Positions 41,175 through 51,181 of a stretch of 64,000 bases of DNA are shown piece after piece (within the stretch, counting starts at the first letter, position 1; each line of letters opens with the position of its first letter). The stretch comes from Trypanosoma brucei gambiense DAL972. Taxonomy: Eukaryota > Euglenozoa > Kinetoplastea > Trypanosomatida > Trypanosomatidae. Below the pieces are notes generated by a model. The model had not been told where the DNA came from. It saw nothing but the letters and a program-made list of their open reading frames with translations, and ran no database searches. Where the stretch lies: the NCBI RefSeq assembly GCF_000210295.1, contig NC_026744.1, positions 3,410,001-3,474,000 on the forward strand, read 5' to 3'. The translations under genes and the position numbers were made by a program.

Positions 41175-42812
41175 TCATACCCCCTCGACCGGCCAAACCT
41201 CTCCTAACCGCTTCATCAAGCCGTCCACGTCTTCTGCGGTCATACCAACACCACAGGCCAACACAAGCAACGGGCAAGAGGGTGTCTCATCCGTATGCAT
41301 ACCGTAATTTCTGAACGAATGACCACAGAGCCGAGTCACGTTGTCACTAGGAAGTACAACTCGCGGCCCTGTCACCCCTTTCCGAAACAAACGTGCACCA
41401 ACTGCAGCAGCAGTTGAAGGGCTCCCAACAGTGCGCATAGTTATGGCAAAGCTGATGTCGTTACGTTGTGGCCTCTCCACCCCATCGCACCCAGCTTCGC
41501 CACTTGGGGGCACTGCCGCGACAAAATCACCACTAGCACCGTCAACATCACATTGCGCATCGAACTCATCCAAAAGCAATTCTCCCCGTGCCCCCGCAAA
41601 CCCTTTCAGTTGGTTCTGGAGAGACCTCCTCAGTAGGTACCGCGTGTCCCATAACTTTTTGAACCCGCTTCGGCCTAGACTCAGCGCAGTGATGAAAAGG
41701 TCAATCACTGGAGACGCACTTGCTCGGCCCGCGTATAAAGAAGTGGCACGTGCCACGGCGGTCTTGCCACCACTTAGTACAGCCCCACCTACAGGGACGA
41801 GAAAATTTTTGTCCCCAGATTGCACGATGAGATCCACACGACCCAGTCGAATGGCGGCATCTAACTTATGCATGATGGTGCGGCTTTGCACACCATAAGC
41901 GTTGTTCACAACATATGGAATATCAAGTGCTTTGCATAGCTTTGCGATGGCAACAACATCATCGGGCAGCCGCGGCGCAAAGCAGCTCGTCGTGGACAAG
42001 ACGCACAGCACGTGCTTAGGGCCCCCAACGCGTTCAATTGCAGCAGCGACATCGTCTACATGGGCCTCCAAAAAGTAAGAATGAAGTAGGATCTCTGCTG
42101 TCCCCAGTCCCTCCTTGCTTTGCATCCGTCGCAGCACAGGGGCACGCCGCAGTGGCACGACCATGGGCACAAAGCCAGATAGCTCGATGCACTTTAGGGC
42201 TGTCTTCTGGTCAATGCGAGTCCAAATGACATAGCGAGGAACAGCCGAATCATCACCTCTGGTACGAAGGCCAGCATGCAACTTTTCCTGTTCCTCTTCA
42301 GTGTGACCCTTGCTGTCGAATCGCAGCTCCTCTACCCGATGATGAAAGATACTGCGAAGCGCCAACGCAATGGTCATACCGGTTGCCATGGGAATCACAG
42401 CAGCGCTTGCAAGTGATGGGGTCCCCGCCTGTCGCAGCAAGTCGAGCATCATGTGATTCACCAATTTGTACATCACACTTGACCCGGCTGCCTTCGGTTG
42501 ATCGCTGCAGATGTCACCGGAACGCCCGATGCCGTGGGTAAGGCTGTAGTGGCGCCTCGCAACCAATACCGAAGCAACGCGTCCCTCTCGCTCTCCAGCA
42601 CCAACATGTATACTAAAGTTGTTCGTATCCATCACGGCAAGTTGCTGCATTATCAATTCAATTGCACAGTCGTGCAGGCCTTCTTCCGGGCAGCGGCGCT
42701 GGGCAATAATTGCACGCACCGTGCGTTCAACCGAGTGCAGTGACTCTACGCCGGTTTGTACATACCGCGGCGTAACGAAAGACTCCGCCAACTCAAATGA
42801 CCGCTCATCCAT
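41175..42812 (-). CDS. SEPSECS: O-phosphoseryl-tRNA(Sec) selenium transferase (SepSecS)
   Basis: The 545-aa protein matches SepSecS (SLA/LP) throughout: 'CPEEGLHDCAIELIMQQLAV', 'MDTNNFSIHVGAGEREGRVA', 'ARRHYSLTHGIGRSGDI', 'QPKAAGSS', 'SYFLEAHVDDVAAAIE', 'VLSTTSCFAPRLPDD', 'VNNAYGVQS'. The PLP lysine is K335 in 'QSGDKNFLVPVGGAVLSG'. SepSecS is a tetrameric PLP enzyme that converts Sep-tRNA(Sec) to Sec-tRNA(Sec) using selenophosphate, the last step of selenocysteine synthesis in eukaryotes. Its presence fits the known selenoproteome of trypanosomes. No tRNA-Sec or PSTK gene is seen in this window. Length is slightly above the human enzyme because of a small insertion near the C-terminus. Confidence 0.96.
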   Translation of the reverse strand: MDERSFELAESFVTPRYVQTGVESLHSVERTVRAIIAQRRCPEEGLHDCAIELIMQQLAVMDTNNFSIHVGAGEREGRVASVLVARRHYSLTHGIGRSGDICSDQPKAAGSSVMYKLVNHMMLDLLRQAGTPSLASAAVIPMATGMTIALALRSIFHHRVEELRFDSKGHTEEEQEKLHAGLRTRGDDSAVPRYVIWTRIDQKTALKCIELSGFVPMVVPLRRAPVLRRMQSKEGLGTAEILLHSYFLEAHVDDVAAAIERVGGPKHVLCVLSTTSCFAPRLPDDVVAIAKLCKALDIPYVVNNAYGVQSRTIMHKLDAAIRLGRVDLIVQSGDKNFLVPVGGAVLSGGKTAVARATSLYAGRASASPVIDLFITALSLGRSGFKKLWDTRYLLRRSLQNQLKGFAGARGELLLDEFDAQCDVDGASGDFVAAVPPSGEAGCDGVERPQRNDISFAITMRTVGSPSTAAAVGARLFRKGVTGPRVVLPSDNVTRLCGHSFRNYGMHTDETPSCPLLVLACGVGMTAEDVDGLMKRLGEVWPVEGV

Positions 42813-43461
42813 GAGGCAGACACCAAAGCGCGGCTACGTCACTTTGAAGATCGTGTACTGTGAAAGAGATAAAGAGGAGAAAAGAATGGCACCTTTTGTT
42901 CTACCTTTTCCTCCCCCACTCTGTCACACATGGGTATGAACGGAGGCCCAAACGGGGCACCTTTCCACATCCAATGGCTTTGGTTAATCTCTAAACACTT
43001 ACCTCGCCCTTCAACACCACCCCAACAATATCCACGTTATTAATGCAACGGGGAAGTGACAACGCAGCGACGAGGACAGCGAACAAAAACACAGGTGTGC
43101 CCCCCCCCAAACAAAAAAAAGGTAAACAACATTTTACGTGTTTGAAACACGCCGGGCACGTGAAGCCGCATGCACCACTGACCTCCTGAATCCTTTTGGG
43201 CAGCTTTCCCTCTGCCCTTCACCGCCCCTCATCTATGGGGACGACGAACAGCCTCAAATGCGCAACAGACGCAGCCGCCCTCTTCCCCTAACCTGCCTCC
43301 AGAGACATTAGAAACTCCCATCCTTTATCGAATCGGCGCCCCGGCCGAGCCACTTTGCTCTTTGGGGGGGGGGGAGCCCAAGAAAGGAGAAACCCACATG
43401 CCACGTTTATAAACGGGGGCACCTCCTTGCTTTCCCGCGACTGTCTCCCTTAGCGCAGCAC
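42813..43461. other. intergenic region, no gene seen
   Basis: About 650 bp with C-rich and G-rich homopolymers (near 43100 and 43364-43374); nothing gene-like. Confidence 0.7.
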
Positions 43462-45042
43462 TCAGAACAGTAGGGCGGCTAGTGACGCACCGAACCCAAT
43501 AACAACAACGTTTCTTCCGTCAATTCGCGTGCCCGTGCATGCCACACCACAAACAACAGAGCCGCAGGTGTGTACCTGCCGCAGCGCAACGTACGCCCCA
43601 CCACCACCACCGCTACTGCCGTCGACGACTGCGTTTGTTGCATCTGCCATGGTGCAAACATAGAGCTCATTGCCACACGCGAAAAGCACTCTCCCACCTT
43701 CCAGCACTGTTACACATGCCAGCCCACGCCGGTCCCGAGGCAGAGCGCCAGAACATGGCACATCGAACCCCCACGCAGCCAACTGACGCTGGTCCAACGT
43801 GCCTCGTGCCAACACGGCGGCGCCTGTAATAGCCCACCACCCGGTGGTCCCACGCAGTTGATGTCCATAGCGCTCTGCAAGCTGCGTCCCGGCACCAACT
43901 ACAATGATCCGCATCGTTTGCGACATATCATCGCAGAACAATGCAGCGTTATTCACAACTTTGTAGGTTGCCGCACTTACGCCGACTGCCGCCGTACACA
44001 CGTTGTGTACCACCGAAGAGAGGCTGTACGCATACAAAACGTGTGGCAGGGCTAGCGAACCATGAGAGCCGTCAATTGGTCCTTCACTGTTGTGTTGAAG
44101 CATGCCAAGACCCACAGTGCTGTGCCGGAGCTGCCGCTGCCGGTGGTGCTCGGTTAAGAGTTGAAGGGATCCCCCAACAACACGACGTGCAACGTAGCGT
44201 AACTCCCCGTTGTCAAACACAATTAACAAAGCTATATCCACGGCAAAGGAAGCACGATACCGCTGGGGCACTAGCAAACGCACTACCTCAGAAGCAGTGA
44301 ACGATGCGTAGAACGTTTCGTTCACTGGCTTTTCAGTGGGACACGGAGTCCGCTGCCATGAACCTACCGTCTCACGCAGCACGGCTTCTGTTGCATTCGC
44401 TCTCAGTGACTCATTAAAACATTGTGTGTCAATTACAACCACAACTGTAGCAGTGGCAACAGCGACGAACTCAGGCCGACCAGCGGGGTCCAGTCCAACG
44501 CACACATCCAACACAATGTCGTCGGCAGAGATCAAACCATCCGTGTACTCACAAAGTGAAGCCTCACAAACCTTGCATAGCGCAAGTGCATTGCCACCTG
44601 TCCTGCTCTCAACAACAAAGAGGCATAGCGAGCCCGCACTGGTGCCAACAGCGCACATGGCGGCCGTACCACCGGGAAGTAGTGCAGTGCCTATACACGA
44701 GACTAAACCGCTAGAAATGGTCAACGTCACTTTCTCACCCGGGACGGTACTGTGTACCGCGACTCCACCCAGGAGTGGGTCGTTGCAAGCCTCACACTCC
44801 CCCTCTTTTGAACACGACTGCAATAAAGACGACAGGGGCTCAACCGAAATAACACTACCTCCCCCTGCTATAACAACAGACCCACTGGGCAACTCAACTG
44901 TGGTTATGGCAGCCGCTGGATGTGGCAGGGGGCGCGAGCTGGCTTTTCCCAGTGCCGCTGCAGAGAGGTGTGGAAGCTGTGGAACCCCTCCTTTCGCCTT
45001 GGACGCAGCATCCGCTGCAGCAGTGTAGCAGAAACCTTCCAT
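43462..45042 (-). CDS. probable beta-propeller protein, unknown function
   Basis: The 526-aa protein is rich in short Val/Ala/Gly-rich strands, for example 'PSGSVVIAGGGSVISVEPL', 'AAMCAVGTSAGSLCLFVVES', 'PEFVAVATATVVVVIDTQ', 'GRVLFACGNELYVCTMAD' and 'GRNVVVIGFGASLAALLF'. This pattern of strand-Gly-Ser-strand is typical of divergent WD40-like propellers. The N-terminal strand and the last strands vaguely recall Sec12/PREB, but the C-terminal membrane anchor of that family is absent, so I do not assign it. No signal peptide or catalytic motif is visible. The start at 45042 is the first ATG in the frame. Confidence 0.75.
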   Translation of the reverse strand: MEGFCYTAAADAASKAKGGVPQLPHLSAAALGKASSRPLPHPAAAITTVELPSGSVVIAGGGSVISVEPLSSLLQSCSKEGECEACNDPLLGGVAVHSTVPGEKVTLTISSGLVSCIGTALLPGGTAAMCAVGTSAGSLCLFVVESRTGGNALALCKVCEASLCEYTDGLISADDIVLDVCVGLDPAGRPEFVAVATATVVVVIDTQCFNESLRANATEAVLRETVGSWQRTPCPTEKPVNETFYASFTASEVVRLLVPQRYRASFAVDIALLIVFDNGELRYVARRVVGGSLQLLTEHHRQRQLRHSTVGLGMLQHNSEGPIDGSHGSLALPHVLYAYSLSSVVHNVCTAAVGVSAATYKVVNNAALFCDDMSQTMRIIVVGAGTQLAERYGHQLRGTTGWWAITGAAVLARGTLDQRQLAAWGFDVPCSGALPRDRRGLACVTVLEGGRVLFACGNELYVCTMADATNAVVDGSSGGGGGAYVALRQVHTCGSVVCGVACTGTRIDGRNVVVIGFGASLAALLF

Positions 45043-45774
45043 GAGTTCCTTCTATCAACCCTCACTCACGATAACAATGTATGCTTGCTGAGTGGTGTAA
45101 ACACAGACGCCTCGAGAAGCACAAACTACTCTCCCTAAAGGCATGAAAGGAAACAAGAACAACGTAGGGGGCAGGGTAGCAAGAAAAAAAATAGTTGAGG
45201 TACCATTGTCCTGGACCCATTTACTCTCCTTCAGTAGAATCCCGATTACCGTCACCTATTGCCCCTCGCTCTCCGTATAACCTGCTGCTCGATATATCAC
45301 CAAAACCACCATAACAAACGGTGAACTACCGGCGCATCCAAACTCCACTCGTGTGACATTCGGCACGATATTCTTCCCACGTAACCACTAACGTCGTTAG
45401 CGGAAAAGGACGCACACCACTAGAACGGATAACAAAAAAATTACACAGCAGTATGTAGTGCAACACAAAAGCAAGAAGAAGGGAAAACACTTCCAACAGC
45501 ATCTTACAGCTATCCAAAGTGCCAACATAACAGGAGAAAAATGGGCACGTCGGTTACGAGTTAGTGGATTACCGAAAGTATTAGTATAAATTCTCTTATC
45601 ACAAAAGCATAAAGAGGACCTCATTATTTCACCTACGCACTCCGTGGAAAGTAAATTATTACCTCTTACAGTTCTTCGGGTCATTGTATCCTCTGTTCGA
45701 CGGTGTAACATTACTGTGGAGATTCTCCGTTCCCGGTCAACTCGCCTTCGCACCGCATACAACTGGACACCAGA
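45043..45774. other. intergenic region, no gene seen
   Basis: About 730 bp upstream of the propeller gene and downstream of eEF1B-gamma; no gene seen. Confidence 0.7.
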
Positions 45775-46989
45775 CTATTTAAAGACGCGGCCCTCAAGAA
45801 CGGGTTTCGGAATGGTCGGACCCTCCCAGCACAGGTAGTCTGTAATTCGTTCCCTTTGGGCGCTCACGTCGGGGATCTCTTCCCAGTCAAACAACTCCGT
45901 GTCTTCCACATCTTTCACGATCTCCGGCATACCCTTACCCCGGAACACCCACAACGCAACGATGTCGTGCTTCTTCTCTTCCCCGATGATTAGGGCAACC
46001 CCAAACGCGTACTTGCGTGTGTGCTCCATGCGCTGAAACCACCCACGCACGAGGTTCGCTGTCATGAATTGCATCTTGTTGTCTTCGTTGTACTTGTAGC
46101 GACACCAGAACGATGTGTACCCAGCCGCGTCGTAGTTTTGGAAGAAGTATGGTGCCGCCACCGTGCGTGTGTCGTTGTTGCTGTACTCGCGCTTGAATGC
46201 ATCCAGAACAAATGGGCTCGGTGGGAGCTCGTCCAGCGGGTTCGGCTTCTTCTTTTCCTTCGGGACATCATCATCATCATCATCCTTCGGAGCGGGCTTG
46301 GGAGCCTTCTCCGCCTTAGGTGCTTGCTGCTCTGCCTTTTTAGCCTTCACTGGCCCGAAAGTTGCACCCTGGGATTTTAGTACCTCCACTGTCTTGGGTT
46401 GTTGCATCACCGTGTTGTACAATCGGTAGACATTCCTGTACTTCTTTGTCAGGGCTTCACCCTCCGCAGCATTCGCACGGTAGTGAAATTGAAGGGCAAA
46501 CGCGACGCAGATGTCTGCGACGGTCAAACGCTCACCAACCAGGAATGTGCGCGTCTCCAGCCATGTCTCAAGGCCACCAAACACCTCGTGCACGGAATCC
46601 ATCGCATCGGCTGGGATGGGCACACCGCGGTATATGTTTAAACCAAATGGCTTTGCGGCAGTATCGAGTTCCGTTGCGGCGAAATCCAACCACATGTCCA
46701 CCTGGCTGCCCTCAAAGGGTGTGCGGCCGTACAGAAAACTGCCGCTTTTGTCAAGTCGTGCGATGTGTCGGACGATCGCGTTTGACTCGAAGATACATCC
46801 GTCCTCCGTCTGGAGCACAGGGTAGCGGCAGCACGGACTGCAGTTGCGGCGATACTCCTCCGTCTCGTTCTCTCGCCCATATTCACACGCCTTCACCGTC
46901 ACAGGAACGTTTGCAAAGGCAGCAACCACCAGTAGCTTGAGGTTGCGGGCGTTTTCGTGGTGTGGCTGAAACCAGAGTGTGAGAGACAT
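45775..46989 (-). CDS. elongation factor 1B gamma
   Basis: The 404-aa protein starts at the ATG at 46989 (MSLTLWFQPHHENARNLKLL). It has a GST-like N-terminal half ('SNAIVRHIARLDKSG' thioredoxin-fold end and a helical GST-C domain), a Lys/Ala/Pro/Asp linker with a DDDDD run, and the conserved EF1G C-terminal domain ('NPLDELPPSPFVLDAFKREY', 'SFWCRYKYNEDNKMQFMTAN', 'GWFQRMEHTRKYAFGVALI', 'DWEEIPDV'). It is the structural subunit of the eEF1B exchange complex that reloads eEF1A with GTP. In trypanosomatids the GST-like domain of eEF1B has been linked to trypanothione S-transferase activity. The frame is open for 61 codons upstream (Pro/Leu-rich, no homology), which I treat as 5' UTR. Confidence 0.96.
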   Translation of the reverse strand: MSLTLWFQPHHENARNLKLLVVAAFANVPVTVKACEYGRENETEEYRRNCSPCCRYPVLQTEDGCIFESNAIVRHIARLDKSGSFLYGRTPFEGSQVDMWLDFAATELDTAAKPFGLNIYRGVPIPADAMDSVHEVFGGLETWLETRTFLVGERLTVADICVAFALQFHYRANAAEGEALTKKYRNVYRLYNTVMQQPKTVEVLKSQGATFGPVKAKKAEQQAPKAEKAPKPAPKDDDDDDVPKEKKKPNPLDELPPSPFVLDAFKREYSNNDTRTVAAPYFFQNYDAAGYTSFWCRYKYNEDNKMQFMTANLVRGWFQRMEHTRKYAFGVALIIGEEKKHDIVALWVFRGKGMPEIVKDVEDTELFDWEEIPDVSAQRERITDYLCWEGPTIPKPVLEGRVFK

Positions 46990-47580
46990 TGCTTTACTGT
47001 TGAGAGTAGTGTCAGAACTTATATCTACGAAACGCAGGTGTAAAGGGGGGGGGTGGAATGGAAGGATAGAAACCAGAAGATGGGGCCTGGGATATGAGCA
47101 AATTAACTGCCGCCTCTTCAGCAATGGTTGTTTCCAACTTGGTGTCACCACGAAAGAAAGGTCAACGCCCATCGGCGAGGTTTTTCGCGCAAATACATCT
47201 CAACGGGTCAACAAGTGGAGTATAACAAAAACGAGGGGTAAAAAGGGTCTGTAGCGGCAATGCACACCCACGGTTCGCTCCCAGAGAAAACGACGCTAGG
47301 TAACTTATAGTGAAAAGGAAAAACAAGGTAGTATCGCGCAGTGGTGGCTGCCTCAACCATGATATCTATGAAAGGGAAGGGGCCACATCTACCGCTGCCG
47401 TATGGGCCCAGATTAGTGCGCCGAACAAAGGCGAAACAATTTTATCATCATCTAGTCAGGGTTGACGCGATTTGGCAAGTACAAATGGTGAAAAACAAAT
47501 ACTCGGACGCTTAAATGACCCAACGATGCATTTTACCTATCTTGTTCAAAATTAATCGTCGCCGTGAGTCACTTTAGTGT
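46990..47580. other. intergenic region, no gene seen
   Basis: About 590 bp, containing the pyrimidine-rich 5' leader of eEF1B-gamma (its minus-strand C-rich tract lies at 47045-47060); nothing else recognised. Confidence 0.7.
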
Positions 47581-48666
47581 TCATGTTGCCGTTGAAACAG
47601 ATTGCTGAGCATCGCGGTGGGCCCGCTTTTCCGCGTAGGTTCGATTGGTCCTCCGCCTGTGCGGCTTCCTCGTGGCCGGCACAACCGCTTTATCCGACGC
47701 ACTTTCCCCCTCTCGTCTGGAAGCAGATGAGGTTGCAAATTCGTCGGGGCCTACGGAGCTCTGCACGCCACTGGAACTGTTGTTAGCATCGGTGTTTGCC
47801 TCCTTTTTGCTAACCATCTGAGTGCCAGACAACGAACCGAGGCCGCTGTGGGTGGTAAGATATTCCCACAACCCTAACGTGCGTGTGAATTGGAAGTATC
47901 GACTTCCGCCAGAAGACTTAAATAAAGAAACGTTAGCCATGGGCACGGCTGCTTCGGCTTCAGGTATTGGTAGAGAAGCACCACATCTGTCTTTCTTGTC
48001 TGCTGAAGCGGGGGGAGTGGCACTGCTGCCGTGGTTGCGAAAGGAACACTTCGGTTGCAAGCTAGAACACACCCTAACTTTTACGCTGTCAGTGCCTATT
48101 TTGGACCCCAATGCCTGCGACCAGCAACTTCGGTTTGGTGGCTCCCGTTGCCCCTGCTTCCGCCGCTCCTGTAGCTCACGCAACCGAGCAACCATCCCCC
48201 TCTCGGTATCAAAACTTGCCCGTGATTCCAAATCAGATCCGCCCACATTCGACGGCTTCCCCCTCACAGGTCCATCGATGGTGACAATAGGCACGTGCAG
48301 CCTCGGTGGAACTACGGCTCTCCTTGACTGGCTACTGGCATCGGCACATCCATCAAACAAACTAACACCACTCCTCACGACTACACACTCCCCAAAACCG
48401 TCTCTTTGTACCACAGGAGCACCCGACTCGCACACAGTGCCTAGACAGCTATCGGAGCCACTAACAACTGAAACCAACTTCGTCCCAGGCACCTGCGGCG
48501 ACCAATCGACCTTTTGCCGCTTTGTCACCCTGGTTTCGTGAAGCTCTAGCTCGCAGTCTGTGAGCATTGGACAGTCAACCTTTATCGGATTCGGAAAAGT
48601 ATCTAGGCGGAGCGTGCTCCGGAGTGCTAGTAGCTCCTCCCTTGTGTAGCACTTCTTCTGCTGCAT
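47581..48666 (-). CDS. disordered protein with N-terminal eIF4E-binding motif
   Basis: The 361-aa protein is mostly polar and probably disordered. At residues 7-13 it has YTREELLALR, a perfect YxxxxL-hydrophobic eIF4E-binding motif nearly identical to the one in animal 4E-T (YTKEELL). Other visible parts are a short charged helix ('ERGMVARLRELQERRKQGQR'), a C-terminal segment 'SRYFQFTRTLGLWEYLTTHS', and a basic tail. The motif's position at the extreme N-terminus parallels 4E-T. I infer a regulator of mRNA translation or storage that docks on one of the several trypanosome eIF4E proteins. I do not recognise it as a published named factor. The start is the first ATG. Confidence 0.78.
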   Translation of the reverse strand: MQQKKCYTREELLALRSTLRLDTFPNPIKVDCPMLTDCELELHETRVTKRQKVDWSPQVPGTKLVSVVSGSDSCLGTVCESGAPVVQRDGFGECVVVRSGVSLFDGCADASSQSRRAVVPPRLHVPIVTIDGPVRGKPSNVGGSDLESRASFDTERGMVARLRELQERRKQGQREPPNRSCWSQALGSKIGTDSVKVRVCSSLQPKCSFRNHGSSATPPASADKKDRCGASLPIPEAEAAVPMANVSLFKSSGGSRYFQFTRTLGLWEYLTTHSGLGSLSGTQMVSKKEANTDANNSSSGVQSSVGPDEFATSSASRREGESASDKAVVPATRKPHRRRTNRTYAEKRAHRDAQQSVSTAT

Positions 48667-51181
48667 TGTCTAAAACCCACTCCAGAATGCAAAGCACAGA
48701 TCCGAAGTGATGGAGAGGGAAATGTTGTTCTGAGATGATCTTCTCCCGCACGTACCCTTCCTCTTCCCCGCCCCACTTTCCCCCTTCTGCGCAACCCTCG
48801 CTGCTGCACCTCCTACCTCCGTCCGTTTCCCAATGAAATCGTAGCCACGGACCACTTCCCGGAGAGCGCAAAGAGAGGGAGGAAATGGGTGAAAGCTGCA
48901 AATTCTAGAAAATGGTAAGAACGTGCGCCAATATCCTCCTCAATAGGCGGCACCACCACCGAAAAAAAAACAGGTGAAAAATACGGAATGTGGAGCTGCT
49001 ACGAGGACTTCCTCTAACAGGCGTCCTCTCCACAGCTCCTCCGCAGCGCTAGTTACTTCAGCTAAGATCCACAGGAGGTAAATGCACCCACAACGGGAAG
49101 AAACTCATCATAAAGCGTAGAAATTAAGGCAAGAGGAACAAAAAATGGGCGAGAGACAATGTGAACGAACTGAAGAGCGGCACCGTAAGAGATAGGAAAG
49201 CACACGCACAGATTCATAAGTTAAAGAGAGAAGAGTAAACGCCCACAAACAGTGCCATACCGCGCTGCGTCAGCGTTTAGCGTGATTTAGTGATGCATCT
49301 AGGTGGCACATGTTGTCTAAAACACACGTGCGTATCGTCCTCCACTCACAGGGACAAGCGGGGTGTCTTTAAGGGGGGAAATGCACGGAAGAAGTGTATG
49401 CTTTCCACCGAAGGTGTGCTGGCGGCAGGCGGTCAAACAAAAGTGACAAGATGGATGAAACCGCCGTTGTGATCCCGCTACCCGATAATACACAAAAAAA
49501 ACGTTAATTGCCTTCAAGTGTCCCCGCGTACGAATCCCATCCCATTTTCCCGTTACGCGTAGCACCTCTCCCGTTTCCACAACCTGCGTGGGGTCCCATG
49601 ATCTTGATAGCATCAAGGGCAACCATCCCGTCTACCTGTCCCATCGTGAGTTGCGTAGGAAGGAATGAAGGGGAGACAAACCGACGGGACAAAGTAAAAG
49701 ATAATAGAAGAGTTGCGTAGTCCGAAAGAAAGGGAAAAAAGTAAGAGAAACAAGGAAAAGTATCAAAGAAAGGTGGAACGGGAATCAGGAGGATCTTTCA
49801 TCAGAGAGCCCTTGCACTGAAGAATCCATTTATGTCAGCCGGATAACAATGAAAGATTGAGGAATAGGATGGTTACAGTGTCCCTCTCCCTTCCAGAAGC
49901 GGGGCAGTCACGGCGACGATCCAACAAAACAAAACACGAAAGGGTTTAAACAAGTGGACCACAAGTGTAGTACGTACGTTCTGACAACTGCGCGCCTTTG
50001 GTGGTCGCAGCCTTTCTGGCACCACTCTCCTTTCCCCTACTTCACCAGACCCTTCTGCGATGCCTAAACCATTTCAGAGTAGCGACAATGTCCTACCTGC
50101 TACACTTCTTCCTTCCCTTGTCTTTCCTTATTTACCTACTGGCTTCCGTCCCCATCACATCCTCTTCCCGTTCCTCACACTCCCTCCCTCCCTCCCTCCC
50201 TCCCACACGCCCGCACGCAACGTCGAAGCCCCTTCTCGCTTGATTGCCCCCATGGTCCCAAACACTTATCCGTCTCGCTCGATACTCGCATCGGCGACAG
50301 TTCAAAGGACCACAAGGCAGTATGGCCCGTCTTGGCACATGCATTGTGGCGCTGTGCAAGTACTCAATTGGCCATAATCAGGGAATGAAGCAATTACCCA
50401 AATGACTTGGGTCACATCACCAAGACCTGAGGCACAACGAGTCGTAAGAGCAGAGATAAGAAATGAAGAAGCGGAAGTGGCACAAAAAAAAATTAAGTGA
50501 GGGAGTCAAAAAAAAAAAAAAAGGTGCCACAGGCAGTGATAATATTTAAAAAAAAGTGAGAAGAGATAGGGGGTGCAACGAAAAAAAAAAAAAACACAGC
50601 ATCAGTGCGGACGGCGCACGAGCTGGTGCAACTTCGAACACTTTCGCCTATGCATGCACGCATGCGAGCGTCTGTTTGATCTCAAACCCGCATCCGCCAA
50701 GTGACATGACGGCCTTTATATAATGTTGAGGTGCACGAAAGTGACCGCGGTAAAGGAAAACCAGTGAAAGTGAAGAAATCTTTAATCTCTAACTGTAAAT
50801 GATCTATCTACGAAGTGTGCTTCAAAAAAAAAGGTCAACCTCGGTCTGCTCTCATGCATACAAATACGCACGCGGGTGTGAACACAGGTGGCCGGACGAC
50901 CAAAAACAGCCCACCCACGAAGCGGAAGGATTACTACGAGGTAAAATAGCCTGTACCACCTTGTCAGTACTCCTCAAGATCTGTATAACAAGGAGTTATT
51001 ATTGTTGCTGCGTTACTTCCTTCGGGCCATTAAAGGCACCAGACTACCGACGACCCGCACGTAAATTGCCCTCCAAGAAAGGTTTTTGCCATCTTATCAC
51101 ACATCCTCCCGCCCGTCTAAGGGGGTGCCGCTCCATTCAACCGTTTACCAGCGGCGCCGGAACGCGCCAAAAGCGAAATAA
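48667..51181. other. long intergenic region, no gene seen
   Basis: A 2.5 kb spacer, among the longest inside the transcription unit, rich in A-tracts (50505-50525, 50580-50596), with a (CCCT)n tract at about 50179-50204. It would give the large gene upstream a 3' UTR of up to about 2 kb. No open frame has a family feature. Confidence 0.65.
50179..50204. repeat. (CCCT)n microsatellite
   Basis: About six CCCT units in the spacer. Seen directly. Confidence 0.9.

Noticed and set aside
43539..45028. Long plus-strand frames opposite the propeller gene (up to 230 codons).
   Set aside because: Shadows of a GC-rich coding gene; against the transcription direction and without motifs.
46990..47172. 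61-codon N-terminal extension of eEF1B-gamma.
   Set aside because: Pro/Leu/His-rich sequence without homology, whereas the ATG at 46989 gives the exact family N-terminus.
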